Shown here piece by piece: positions 28,000 to 38,226 of a stretch of 64,000 nucleotides of DNA (the stretch's first letter is position 1; each line of letters begins with the position of its first letter). The DNA lies in contig NC_067207.1 in NCBI RefSeq assembly GCF_026262505.1, positions 26,814,082 through 26,878,081 of the forward strand, written 5' to 3'. Source of the DNA: Trichomonas vaginalis G3. Taxonomy: Eukaryota; Parabasalia; Trichomonadida; Trichomonadidae. Below the pieces are notes generated by a model that was not told the origin of the DNA, did not search any database, and saw nothing but the letters and a program-made list of their open reading frames with translations. The position numbers and the translations under genes were made by a program.

Positions 28000-28710
28000 A
28001 TGCAAGGTAACCTTGAAATTAGATCTATAACGGGCAATAAGTTTGTTTTCAAAGCTAACATGAAACATACCGTTCATGCTCTTAAAAAGGTGTTATCTGC
28101 TAAGCTCCAAGTTGATCAAAAAAATTTACATTTTATTTTTCATAAAAAAGAACTTCCCGATAATACGACTGTAGAAAAAATTGATATTAAACCTGATAGC
28201 TACATTATATACTACGAATCTCCAAAATCAAAGGATGATATTGTTAAATCTCAACCCCCAACTCCACCGCAGCCAATTGTTGAAGAACCTGCCCAAGAAG
28301 AAATGATTAAAATTGATAATCTAGAAATTGAACGCTCAAGATTCGACGATTACGTGGCCTTTTTACATAATATGGGATTTCAAAAGAATCAGTGCGTTAG
28401 TGCGCTTAAATTTACTCATTTTCAACTAGCATATGCTGCTGATATCCTTTGTACTGGAAATATTCCAAAAGAATTTTCGAATAGTGAATTTGAAAAGAAA
28501 TTTTCTGTTATTCTTGACAAGCTACGCTCTAAAAAACTTAACCAAGAAAGGATTGATCTTATTTCTTCCAAATTCACACAAGATGAAAAGAAATCTATCA
28601 GAAACTTGATTGAACTCGGAATTAGCGAAGATCAAGCTATTCAGGCATTTATTGCATTAGACAGAAACGAAGCAGTTGCTACAAACTTATTAATTTCTAT
28701 GTTAGAATAA
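28000..28710 (+). CDS. Rad23/Dsk2-like ubiquitin-receptor protein (UBL-UBA-UBA)
   Basis: 236 residues. Residues 1-75 form a ubiquitin-like fold (MQGNLEIRSITGNKFVFKAN, then LKKVLSAKL and IIYYES). A Pro-rich linker follows, a first UBA domain (about 110-150, FLHNMGFQKNQCVSALK), and a C-terminal UBA (about 200-236, LIELGISEDQAIQAFIALDR). This is the layout of shuttle factors that carry ubiquitinated proteins to the proteasome. A clear XPC-binding/STI1 domain is not obvious between the UBAs; about 50 charged residues take its place, so the protein is shorter than typical Rad23. Both UBA domains keep the hydrophobic pattern. Confidence 0.8.
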   Translation: MQGNLEIRSITGNKFVFKANMKHTVHALKKVLSAKLQVDQKNLHFIFHKKELPDNTTVEKIDIKPDSYIIYYESPKSKDDIVKSQPPTPPQPIVEEPAQEEMIKIDNLEIERSRFDDYVAFLHNMGFQKNQCVSALKFTHFQLAYAADILCTGNIPKEFSNSEFEKKFSVILDKLRSKKLNQERIDLISSKFTQDEKKSIRNLIELGISEDQAIQAFIALDRNEAVATNLLISMLE

Positions 28711-29035
28711 AAATTGTATATTTGTTTATGAAATCATTCATAATATCATAATTTTAGTTACATACAAAATCATTGTATGAATATGAGATTGATTGTTTCA
28801 TTGGAGTCTGTTTACTGATTCAGAATTTCTGAATTTCTGCTTAGTTGATTTTATCTCGAAATATGATTACAATGATCCATAATTATTTCTTTGTTGCTGC
28901 GTGCAATATATTCTTTCCCTTATATAAAATCATTTCATGGCCAAACTAGAGATGAAAGCTTTTTATTCACCTTTTGGACCTGAAAAAAGAGTTAAAACTC
29001 TTTTACTGTATGGTATTCAAGTTTTATCTCGTGAC
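28711..29035. other. Spacer before the virus-like insertion
   Basis: AT-rich 3' flank of the Rad23-like gene. No gene seen. It ends with the left target duplication TTGCTT. Confidence 0.6.
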
Positions 29036-29041
29036 TTGCTT
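29036..29041. repeat. Left 6-bp target-site duplication (TTGCTT)
   Basis: Directly repeated at 51959-51964 on the far side of the outer element. Six-base duplications are characteristic of Polinton/Maverick insertion. Confidence 0.85.
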
Positions 29042-29251
29042 AGTAGTATGATAGGGAGGGTTGTGTGACTTTTTTTGTAAACGTAAGAATTCATGCAATA
29101 TCGAGTGATTTTGTATCATTTTTTTTAACATATGAAGTAAAAAATGTATGATTCTTACGGTTTTTATTCTTACGTTTTTGAATAAATCAAGATTTAAAAA
29201 ATTTTCAAAATTGTAAGACATTTACACTCAGCCCAAACATAATGAAATAAA
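29042..29251. repeat. Outer element left terminal repeat, first part
   Basis: Inverted match to 51748-51958, nearly perfect. The repeat resumes after the inner element at 43004 and continues to about 43235, giving roughly 440 bp in all. A 60-odd-codon open frame exists in both arms (29024-29221 minus, 51779-51967 plus) but has no start signal or family and is probably chance. Confidence 0.9.
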
Positions 29252-29320
29252 AAAAAAAAAAAAAGGTAGTGGGGCCTCCAGGCACTTCGTGCCCTCTAGC
29301 CCTGAAGATGTTTAGTATAA
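29252..29320. repeat. Inner element left terminal inverted repeat
   Basis: 69 bp: A tract, GGTAGTGGGGC, a hairpin GGCAC-TTC-GTGCC (29281-29293), then CTCTAGCCCTGAAGATG and TTTAGTATAA. Matches the complement of 42931-42997 except in the hairpin, where the stem is changed on both sides, and at one other base. Confidence 0.9.
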
Positions 29321-29531
29321 CTTTGTCCGGACAAGTAAGGGTCTATCGTCGCTACAGGAAAAGTTACAGGCGTTCCAAGGAAGTATACTTTGAGAAGCCT
29401 TTCCCCGTTATAGAATGAGATAGGACGGTTATTTTACAAAACTGACAACACTTTGACCGAGTAGTTTTTTGTGCTGAACAAAAAGTGTCATATAAACATC
29501 TGCCAAAAACCGCTTTTTAACTTCACTTAAA
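29321..29531. other. Inner element left leader region
   Basis: Non-coding 211 bp after the terminal repeat. The last bases, TTAACTTCACTTAAAATG, carry a TCACTT initiator 9 bases before the first ATG, matching the trichomonad consensus, so the viral gene appears to use host-type promoters. Confidence 0.6.
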
Positions 29532-31344
29532 ATGCCACGTAAGCTACGTAAGAATATACGTAAGAGGAAGAGAGCATTGAAACATCCAATAGTAAAACTG
29601 ACACCACAACAACAGTTGCAACAACAAATGATGAATGACCCCACTATGTTGCAACAAATGTCAAGCAACCCTATGCTTTTAAACCGAGTTATTGGTGCAC
29701 AGAGTGGAGGTTTAAGAGCGGCACTTTTAGCGAAAATGGCAGGCTATGGTGGAGCTGCAGACGGAACAGCTTATAACCCTCAAAGTCAAATGAATTTGAG
29801 TTCACTCAAAAATCAAATAACAGATGTCAAAAAGTCAAACATAGACATACAGAAACAAAATAAGTGAAAACGAAAAGAAACTAGAATATGACAGACACAC
29901 AAAGAAACTCAATGAGTTAAACGTAGAGAAAAAGAAGAAAGAAGAACAACTGAAAGAACTAAGTACAGAGGAATATGCGAAAAAAGTGTCAGAAAAAGCA
30001 GCAGAAGTAGCAAAAATGGAACAAGATGTTATAAATTTGAAAAACCATACTACTCAATATAAAGTACTGAAAGATGAAGAGATAAAACAAAAAGCCCTGA
30101 AGACATATATGGATAGCGATGAGTATAAAAAAGAAGTTGAAGCAAATGTAAAGGCAGAAAAACTTTTACAGTTGCAAAACCAAACCGTACAGTATGAAAA
30201 CTTAGCACAAGAAAATAAAAATAACGACGCAGCCATGCAAAAGGCAATGAAAAGCGCAGAATATATAAAAGCTAATAATGACTGGTTAGATGCCCAAGCC
30301 AACGCCAAAGCAGCCCAACTTATAGGGTCAATAAGGACAAAAATACAAGCGGATGAAGACAGTTCAAATGAAGCTTTAATGAATGCTGACTTTAAGAACG
30401 CCTTCGAAGCTCTTCATAGTAAGGTGAAACTAGTGAACGACTTCTCATCTGGAAAGAAACTGAAGTCTGAAGGTTTCGACAAAGAGTTAAGAGAAGTAGC
30501 ACAAAATATGACGAAAATAACAGATGCAGCAACGAGACAGGCAGTTCAAAGTGCCTATGACGCCGTTAGAGCAACTGTTGTGGAAAGTCAAGAAAAAGAG
30601 TTACAACAGACCAAAACAGACCTAGTAAATGCTTTCTTAAAAACGAAAAGTCAGGTAGGACATTATGCTGCAGATGGAACATATGTGCCAGCTGGTGGAA
30701 CTTATATACCAGCTGGTGGAACTTATATACTAGCTAGTGGAACTTATATACCACCAAACCCTCCAAGAGAAGCACCTGCACCAGGACTACCTAAAACATT
30801 TACATCGTCACATGGACACAGACACAGGCATGCACCAAAACCAACACAACAACCAACACAACAACCAACAGTTCAAAACACTGCACCACAACCAACAGTT
30901 CAAAACACTGCACCACAACCAACAGTTCAAAACACTGCACCACAACCAATAGTTCAAAACACTGCACAGCAACAACCACAAACAGAGCAAGGACATAAAA
31001 GAAGTAGAGAACAAGGAAACCAAGAATTCTTAAAAATGCTTAAGGAAAATTATGGTTACCCAGATACTCTTGACTTTAGTGACAGATATAAAGAAGCTAT
31101 TAGAAAGTTCAAGGAAGGAAATACTGACCCGAACCTATTTAGCTTTATGGTTCAGCACCAAATGGGATATAATTTCAAACCTGGAAAATACAAGCTCGCT
31201 AAGGGATATGATTTAATAGCATATCATCCAAATGACATGACTGAATTTACTCCGAGATATTTGGTGTCAGAGCTAAATGATAATTCAACTCTCTTCATGA
31301 AACGCGTAAAAATAGAGACGGAACGAAAGAAGAAAGGTTTATGA
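29532..31344 (+). CDS. Long structural-like protein, frameshifted once
   Basis: A first frame (29532-29867, 111 residues) starts with a very basic tail (MPRKLRKNIRKRKRALKHP) and a Gln/Met-rich part. A second frame (about 29868-31344) continues in a -1/+2 register at about 29860-29868, so the intact protein would be near 600 residues. The second part is Lys/Glu-rich coiled coil, then four near-repeats of GTYIPAGG-type (about 30670-30755), a Pro-rich and QPTVQNTAP repeat region (30840-30965), and a globular end. It is the first gene of the plus-strand block leading to the capsid gene. A minor virion or scaffold role is inference; no family recognised. Confidence 0.6.
30838..30968. repeat. Short tandem coding repeat in the inner element
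   Basis: Repeats of AACCAACAGTTCAAAACACT then GCACCAC (27 bp), about four units, encoding QPTVQNTAP, preceded by ACACAACAACCA repeats. These are likely slippage-derived. Confidence 0.85.
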
Positions 31345-31724
31345 GTCCGGATGACTTAGATAGGGAACTTTTTAAAAACGGTCTCGGAATATATGAAATG
31401 CCAGCAGATGAGGTACAAGAAACTCCACAGGAAGAAGTTCAGATACAACCAGACATGGAAGAAATAGTTCAGCAACAACAGCTAGAAGAGCCTGAAGGAA
31501 ACGAACAAGTCCCTCCTTTGGAAACTAACTTCACAGAACTAGATGAAGATTTGGAACAGCCGAAAAATCTTGACCCTCAACAAGTGTATGCGGGGAATAT
31601 GGAATCTTTCCAAGAGTCTAAGAAAAATTCGGCTGACATAGTAGAAGAATATCGAAAAATGTTCGCCGACATACAAAAGACTCCAACATCAGATGAAAAT
31701 ATCAGCATAGAATGGAAGTACTGA
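31341..31724 (+). CDS. Small acidic inner-element protein
   Basis: 127 residues, very acidic and Gln/Pro-rich (EVQETPQEEVQ, EEIVQQQQLEEPEGNEQ). Its ATG overlaps the stop of the previous gene in an ATGA configuration, and only six bases separate its stop from the next ATG. Such packing is typical of compact viral genomes and unusual beside the spaced host genes here. Function unknown; low-complexity acid proteins of this type are often scaffolds or chaperones of assembly, which is speculation. Confidence 0.55.
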   Translation: MSPDDLDRELFKNGLGIYEMPADEVQETPQEEVQIQPDMEEIVQQQQLEEPEGNEQVPPLETNFTELDEDLEQPKNLDPQQVYAGNMESFQESKKNSADIVEEYRKMFADIQKTPTSDENISIEWKY

Positions 31725-31730
31725 AAGAAA

Positions 31731-32783
31731 ATGTACGCAAATACAAACAATCCTTTTTACTTACGACCATATAACGTTCAATCTTTGGCTGAACTCGGTG
31801 AAAATAAAAGGTTAAATTTCACCAAAACATATAGAAATGAAACATTGTTTAAAGTTCATTCAGAACCTAGCCAATATGGAAACAAACCTACTTTTGTTTC
31901 TGCAGACTATGGAACTACAATGAGATGGGGTCATAAAGCTAATCCGGATAGGTGGTTCATAAACTTACAACCACAATTCCAAGAAGTTGTAGACGCAATG
32001 GAAGTGAATGGTGAACCAGATATAGCTGGTATTTTCAGCGCGGCTTTAATGCCATTGAAAGATATGAAAGATGCAGATATTTTGAACCAGTATGAAATGA
32101 ACATGGCTGATGGAAATATAACACCTGACGTTCTAAAACATTTATCTCAAAGAACTACACAGAACCATAAAGATGGTATATTTGGTGAAGAGTTTAGAAA
32201 GAAAGTTAGGGAGAGAGAAGGAAGAGAACCTATTGTACATGACCTTGCAAACGAAAGTTTGCAAAATGTCATAAAAACTTACTTTGCAGACAATGAACCG
32301 AGAAGGGATGAATATTTAAGAAAACTCAAATGGACAGTACCAAATGAAATGTTAGTATTGAAAAACATGTTCCATGACAAAATAAAACCAACTACAGAAA
32401 TAAATGACGCAAGACTGAAACGTTGGGTAAAAGCTTTCCCATTCACAAAAGATATTATTGGTAACATGGAAAGAAAACCAGAATGGCTACAAAAACATAT
32501 ATTTGGAAACGAGCTTATTCCATATGGACAAGCTCTGTTTGAAGAGCTTGAACCGGAAACTCAGGAAAGAGTCATGCAAACAATACGCGAAGACTCAAAT
32601 ACAAACTATGACAAAATCTTTCTAGGATATAGGTTACCTGAGATGGGCGACCAGAGCCCAAAGGCAAAAAGGACATGGGAAATTTACAACATACTAGGTG
32701 AACATGAGGCAAAGATGCAACAACTTGAAGCAGAGGGCAAGTTACCAAAAGCGACACCAAAGAAGAAGAGTAGAACAAAGTGA
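31731..32783 (+). CDS. Inner-element protein of unknown function before the capsid gene
   Basis: 350 residues, soluble, mixed composition; not recognised. The frame ends in KKKSRTK. A +1 frame continues to 32904 with a Ser/Glu block followed by a basic block (SESSEEVTSSSESS, then RRVKNSVRKKVK), so the real C-terminus may have been longer and lost by a frameshift near 32770. It lies directly upstream of the capsid gene, where polinton-like viruses often place a protease or minor capsid gene; I see no Cys-His catalytic pair to support a protease. Confidence 0.55.
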   Translation: MYANTNNPFYLRPYNVQSLAELGENKRLNFTKTYRNETLFKVHSEPSQYGNKPTFVSADYGTTMRWGHKANPDRWFINLQPQFQEVVDAMEVNGEPDIAGIFSAALMPLKDMKDADILNQYEMNMADGNITPDVLKHLSQRTTQNHKDGIFGEEFRKKVREREGREPIVHDLANESLQNVIKTYFADNEPRRDEYLRKLKWTVPNEMLVLKNMFHDKIKPTTEINDARLKRWVKAFPFTKDIIGNMERKPEWLQKHIFGNELIPYGQALFEELEPETQERVMQTIREDSNTNYDKIFLGYRLPEMGDQSPKAKRTWEIYNILGEHEAKMQQLEAEGKLPKATPKKKSRTK

Positions 32784-32936
32784 AAGTAGTGAAGAAGTAA
32801 CTTCATCTAGTGAAAGTAGTGGCAATGAAGGAAAAAGAAGAGTTAAAAACTCAGTCAGGAAGAAAGTAAAGCTTGGTACGAGTGGGTTCTATTATGATAT
32901 ATAAATCCAACTATTCTATATTTTTACCCATATGAA

Positions 32937-34540
32937 ATGTACGCCGCTCAGAATATAACGCCAACAGTTTTGGATGCCATGAACGGAAATGTTTCCGAAT
33001 GGTATAACGAATGCGACAATGCCATTAGAAGGTCAGAAATAGTTCCTGGAACTTACGAATATACAACTGCTGTTTCTTATGGAAATGTAGGTGAGTTTGG
33101 AGAAGGTTCTTCAACAACAGTAGATATTGCTTGCGACAGGTTTCATATTATTTCTATTGACAACTCATTCTTATACGTGGAACAAGACATTGAAATAAAA
33201 CCTTCTGCCAAGTTGTCTGACAAGAAAGGTTGCAATGGAATTTTCTATGTCGGATACCAATATGCTCCAGAAGTTTTCATGGATATAAGATATATTCTAA
33301 CTCTGACTTAGTTCAAACAGTAACATGGGCAAACTATGAATGGTTCGCTTTGAGAAACTCAGTACAACCACAAGCTAGAGAACAAACAGACCAGTATGCA
33401 AATATTGAGAAAATAAGAAGACTTGACCCTAACGTTCCAGGAGTTTATGTTAACCTTTCTGGTTCAGATGGAAATGCTGCCACTAAAGTAAAACTGAAAC
33501 TTAGAGTTCCTTTGTCATCTTTCCTCATCTTCAGGTTTTTAAGATACTTGCCAAACTGGGCAGGAAAAATTTCTATTGAACTTACTCCAAGCAAAAATAA
33601 CTTAGTCATTGCACCAACACAAGACCCATTCAGCATTACTGTAGCTGGAACTGGTGGAGCCAAGTTCTGTGACTTTTGCAAAGACAAAGTTGACTTAGAC
33701 TTTGGTTTCTCAAACTTCAACAATGAAGTAAACTATTATTTCAATGCTGCTGGAACTGCTTGGGACCCAGTTAAGTTTACATGCGAAAAATTTGAATGCA
33801 AGAGAATAGAAAGCAGACTTGCAGTCTATATGTTGGACCCAGATATTTCAAATGCTTTAGCTGCCAAATATATTGCAGTTCCACTTATGTTCCCTATACA
33901 CCAAATATCTGTCAAAGACTTTGCAGGTGAAGTTGGAAACCAAAGTGCTGACCCAGGTGCAAGAACAGATATTGCTTTAACAACTGCAATGAAACATGCA
34001 GATACTATGTTTGTACTGTTCAGACGAACTATAAATGACTATTCTTGTTTCTACAACCCCGGTATTAAATATCATATAAACATAGATGGCAAATATTATC
34101 CAAGAGAAGAATATTCTACAGTTGAGGATATGAGGTCATACAACTTGACATTAGATGCTATGAACTTTAACAACAACTTCACAACAACCATTAACCCTGA
34201 AATGCAAAGTTCTATTATGCCATATGTGAAAGTATGGACTCATACAGGAGGTCAAAAAACTCAATATACAAATGGAGACCGTTCAAACTTTTGGCTTGGC
34301 ATTCCATTTGCTGACTCAGAAGACTTTATGGGTGGTATTTCAACTGTTGGTACTGTACAAATACAATATACTGGTGACAGAGACGGTCCAGATGAACTGA
34401 GAGCAAAGAAGTTTACAAAACCAATAGCACTTTTCACGGAAGATGCTCTTTTGAAGATTCGTTCGATGAAACCTGCTGGGGCTCCTCAGATTGGCATAAC
34501 GACAGCTTCCATCGAGCAGATTTTGGCAGCAGGTCAGTAA
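32937..34540 (+). pseudogene. Major capsid-like protein of the inner element, one frameshift
   Basis: Two frames join near 33285: 32937-33311 and about 33290-34540. Together they give about 535 residues, close to the outer-element capsid (545). The second half has MFVLFRRTINDYSC, then YNPGIKYH, then GKYYPREEYST, which lines up with the outer capsid VVLTFPKNAMQ, ENPMLRG and RNFPDQAMTT (aromatic/aliphatic strand, NP pair, (F/Y)P motif, T.. D). This is the expected conserved strand pattern of the second jelly-roll. A single missing base interrupts the gene, so this copy is non-functional or misassembled. The capsid call is by comparison within the window. Confidence 0.7.
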
Positions 34541-34852
34541 GTTGTTCTTGAACTGACTTCTCTCCGTCAAATATTGACAGTACGCCAGTTTTGACATAAT
34601 ATTGTAAGATAAACTTACCTTTAGAAATATCTGTAAGTTTTGAAGTTATATTTTTGTCTGCTTCAAGAACTTTCACCATTTCAGTTATACCAACTTTCTT
34701 TGCTTTATGGAAATATTTTGGTTCAGCAAATATTGCTATTCTATAACATTTTCCATTGTTTGTATAAAGAACTATTCTGTCAATGTATTTGTATTGTTTG
34801 TGTGTGTAAACTTGTTCTGCTTCAATTCAAAGAGATATCCGAATACGTCCAT
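34434..34852 (-). pseudogene. Small minus-strand inner-element gene, frameshifted
   Basis: The start ATG is at 34852 (MDVFGYLFELKQNK). After about 17 codons the frame shifts by one base near 34800 and then continues as a conserved-looking protein (IVLYTNNGKCYRIAIFAEPK, later KGKFILQYYVKTG). It runs into the 3' end of the capsid gene, overlapping about 100 bp on the opposite strand. It shares an 18-bp promoter gap with the gene starting at 34871. Function unknown. Confidence 0.45.
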
Positions 34853-34870
34853 CTTTTTATTCTAAGTAAA

Positions 34871-35370
34871 ATGTCATTTCCGAAAAAATAGAAGCGTGAG
34901 TGTTTCAAAAGGTTTAATGGCGGTGGCAGATGTGAAGTTAAATTCACCAACTCAAAAAACAGTCAAAGTGTTGTTGTCAATGTCAAAGACAGAGATGTTG
35001 AAGTGGGGAAACCATACGAGGACGAAGATGGTATAACAATTGTTCCTGTAAAAGAAAACCAACATATCCTGAAATTAGCAGAGACTTAAGTTCTGTTGCA
35101 GATATTCGAAACGACTACCAACAACTGAAAGACAAACTTCAAACTCAGGAGAAGATTTGTCAAGCTTTAAGTATAATGTTAAACTTGGTCGAACACAACC
35201 CTGTAAAAGTGAACTCATATGTCATTGCACCTCATGAAGTTTTGAAAGAACTATTGAAACTTTTGACAGAGGCAGACGATATAAACATCAAAGAAATAGA
35301 ACCCGACATTAGTTGCTGTGGTGTTTCATATAATGTCATTGACAAGATATTACGTTATGAAAGGAGGTGA
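34871..35370 (+). pseudogene. Coiled-coil inner-element protein, broken
   Basis: The ATG at 34871 opens a very basic N-terminus; an in-frame stop follows (FPKK, then TAG). The rest reads through two register changes: a small beta-rich segment (VVVNVKDRDVEVGKPYEDED) and, from about 35080, a helical C-terminus (RNDYQQLKDKLQTQEKICQA, then YVIAPHEVLKELLKLLTEAD). About 160 residues if intact. It has a Cys-Cys pair (ISCCGVSYN). Unknown function. Confidence 0.4.
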
Positions 35371-35698
35371 AACGTTGAACTTAAAATATAGTTTCCCAGA
35401 CGTCATAAAAATATTTGACGACCACAACATTTCATTAAAGTTTATTTGCTAAGTAAAAATGTCAAAACTTCTTGAAAGATGTTTGAAGAAAAATAATAGA
35501 CTTTATTTCATTGTAAAGGACTTTACACACTTTTGAACGATATGAAAGACCCTGTTTTGTTTGTTCGTGTAGACAAAGGAAAGTTTCTATGTCTTTACAA
35601 AATATTTGAACTTCTTAGACAGAGAACTTCAAGAAACGTCATGTGAAAGTTTAGATGAATTCTTCTCCACTTTCAGAAAAACTTTTAAATATATATAA
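35371..35698 (+). pseudogene. Unassigned degraded coding region
   Basis: Short overlapping frames in all plus registers (for example an ATG at 35460 starting MSKLLERCLKKNNRLYFIVK, soon shifted) with inner-element codon use. Probably one or two small genes broken by indels; no function visible. Confidence 0.3.
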
Positions 35699-36489
35699 AT
35701 GGCAGAAGATATAATGGTTTATACTATTACGACTAAAAACCCTGAGTCATATAATTCTATAACAACAAACTTACAAAGTCCTCAAGGACGATATTGTAAA
35801 CTAACCTTAAACACAATGACGACTAAAGCCTGTTTTGCTCTTTTGACACCAGAAGACTTTATTGTTGTGAATGGTAAAAATACTCCTTTGAAGATACTTA
35901 CTCAGATATACCACCAACAGGTTTTGTGACTTATTTAATACTTTAAGTACAGGTGTAACATGTGCTGCAACTAGAGCAGGTTTCATTATGTTTGGATGTC
36001 CGACTGAGTTTACTATAAACGATATGAGTATAATACAAAACTATTTCTGGTTTTTACTACCAACAGTTTCCTATAACAGGAAAAGGTGTCATACAAGGAA
36101 TGTCTATTCCATTGACATTAAGCACACCAATCTTATATTGTTTCAAACTTAGGTTCAAAGTGTTATTCGAATGTCGACAGAAACTATTTATGACCAAAAG
36201 ATACTTATGCGTATAAACAATACTTTCTCTGCTGGTTTGCCTATTGTTCATTCGAATGCAGAATTTTCAACCTTAGTGAACTCAAACACTTTGGCAAGTA
36301 TAACGTTGACATTAGTTGACGCAAACTTGTTCCTGTAAAACTTTATGTCCTATGTATTTGTCAATGACGGCAGAAAGTTCGAATTGGAAGATGCAACTGG
36401 GTGAAAGTATTGTATTACAAGAACAACTTCAACAACAAATAGCTCAAGAACAACAAATGCAACAAATGCAACAACAAAGTCAAGAATAA
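35699..36489 (+). pseudogene. Probable penton/minor capsid protein of the inner element, frameshifted
   Basis: The ATG at 35699 starts MAEDIMVYTITTKNPESYNS. The frame breaks near 35890, 36040 and later, but the shifted pieces together make a beta-rich protein of about 260 residues (e.g. GVTCAATRAGFIMFGCPTEF and IPLTLSTPILYCF) ending in a Gln-rich tail (QQIAQEQQMQQMQQQ). Length, strand content and position downstream of the capsid gene fit a single jelly-roll penton protein; the call is inference from context, not motif. Confidence 0.4.
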
Positions 36490-36518
36490 AAAAAAATATT
36501 TTTTTTATTTTTATAAAA

Positions 36519-38208
36519 ATGTACAGAATAGATGTTTCAGATTTTTATGACTTCCAAGCATCAGAAATATGTGTCCATTTCGAGACTATAACAAAGCAGT
36601 CGAGAATTTGAAACGTTTAGTCATTTATGTCGACTCTGCCCCAGAATGTTATGTTATGAAAGAATGGGATGTAGTCTTTAACAAACCTAAAGCGACAATA
36701 GTTTCAGAACAAGAATGTAGACAGAAACTTAAGAAAATAAAAGTCGTACAAGTTGGCATGAAGATGTTAGATGCTTGGGATATCTTATTGTCAAAGTTAG
36801 AAGATTTTTTCAGTTCGAGGTATAAAGTTCTATACACCTTCTCCAAACTTCTATTCTATCTTCACTGGATATAAATACGAACAAGTAGAATGGAAAGAAA
36901 ATATTATAGAAGCTTGGTTAGACCATGTCAAAGAAATTATATGCAATGGAAACGAAAGAGTCTATGAGTATATCTTATGTTGGTTTGCAAACATCTTACA
37001 ACATCCAAGTGCTAAAAATGAAACTGCTCTCATTATTAATTGGAAAACAAGGAACTGGTAAGAACACATTCTTTACAGATATTTTGTGCAAACTGTTAGA
37101 GGGCTATTCGAACCGAATATGACAAACATAGAAAACATCTGCGGTAAATTTAACTCCTCAATAGAGAATATGAAACTTATAGTTTGCAATGACTTCAAAG
37201 TATAGATACAACAAAAGTTTTAAACTCAGATGCTTTGAAGAGTCTTATAACAGACAAAGTTGGAGTTGTTGAAAGAAAATATAAAGACCAAAGAGTTTGT
37301 GAAAATGTTGCAAACTTCATTATGGTTTCAAACAATGCTGTTCCGATGAAGTTAGAAAGTTCTGACAGAAGATATGTAGTTGTCAGAACGTCAGATTCTC
37401 ATATGCAAGATACAGAATATTTTGACGACTTAGCAGAAACTTTGACATCTGACTTTTACAACCACTTGTTCTCATATTTCATGACATTAGATATTTCTAA
37501 GTTCAATCCAAGACAAATTCCACATACCGAAGAGAGACAAACATTGTTAGAAGCAAACAAGAGTGTATATGAACTGTTCATAGATGAAACTGACTTTGTG
37601 TCATTAGATGAAAGGTCATTGTACGATTCGTATAAACAATATTGTCAAGAATATGGTTATATGACAGCTTCTAAACGAACATTCTTGGCAAATGTCAAAA
37701 GTCTTTTAGACGTACAGAATGGTGTATATACAGAAAAAATTTTTCTGAGTAAATTTTTAAAAAAAAATATTTTTTTATCCGATAGAAAAGATGACAAAAT
37801 TCATCTCAGTAAACAAGTACATGTCAGGACTAAAGAAGAACTAGACCCATTCACATATTTGAATGTTTACTTCTACCATTTTGAAAAGTCTTCATTCAGC
37901 AAAGTTTGGAACATCGAACCAGTTAAGTTTGCTATTGTGACTAAAAATGGTGCGAAATTTGAAGACTTAGACATAGAAGGTTTGTTAGCAGTCAAAGAAA
38001 GTTTTGACAGAAGGTTCTCAAACCTTAAAGAAGCAAAGCATACAAACTTGTTATACCTATATGAACCAAAGAAAGCAGACGACTATGAATATTATGAGTC
38101 TAAAGTTGTAGAAGTTCAAGGTAAATTGGGTAAAAAGATTTTAGAGTCTAAGCCAGTGTTACTCCTAAAGAGGAAGAGAACATTGACATTGACCCAGAAA
38201 TGTTCTAA
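36519..38208 (+). pseudogene. D5-like superfamily 3 helicase of the inner element, frameshifted
   Basis: Pieces in different frames (start at 36519; 36570-36830; 36850-37030; 37030-37110; 37125-37200; 37205-38150; end at 38208) form one protein of about 560 residues. Helicase signs: WFANILQHPSAKNETALII, the Walker A GKQGTGKNTFFTDI (about 37043-37085), LIVCNDF (Walker B-like), then SLITDKVGVVERKYKD and NFIMVSNNAVPM with the sensor Asn and SSDRRYVVV arginine region. This is the core of D5/phage-primase-type helicases that unwind replicating viral DNA. At least six indels break it. No complete primase or polymerase domain is visible N-terminal to it. Confidence 0.75.
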
Positions 38209-38226
38209 AAATAAAATTTTATTTTT
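38207..38226. terminator. 20-bp palindrome with back-to-back AATAAA signals
   Basis: AAAAATAAAATTTTATTTTT is a perfect palindrome between the convergent helicase gene (stop 38206-38208) and the minus-strand gene (stop 38225-38227). It carries AATAAA on both strands and could serve as a two-way polyadenylation signal. Confidence 0.6.

Noticed and set aside
29024-29221. A 60-odd-codon open frame in both outer terminal repeats (also 51779-51967)
   Set aside because: It is present twice only because the repeats are inverted copies; it is AT-driven, without start context or recognisable fold.
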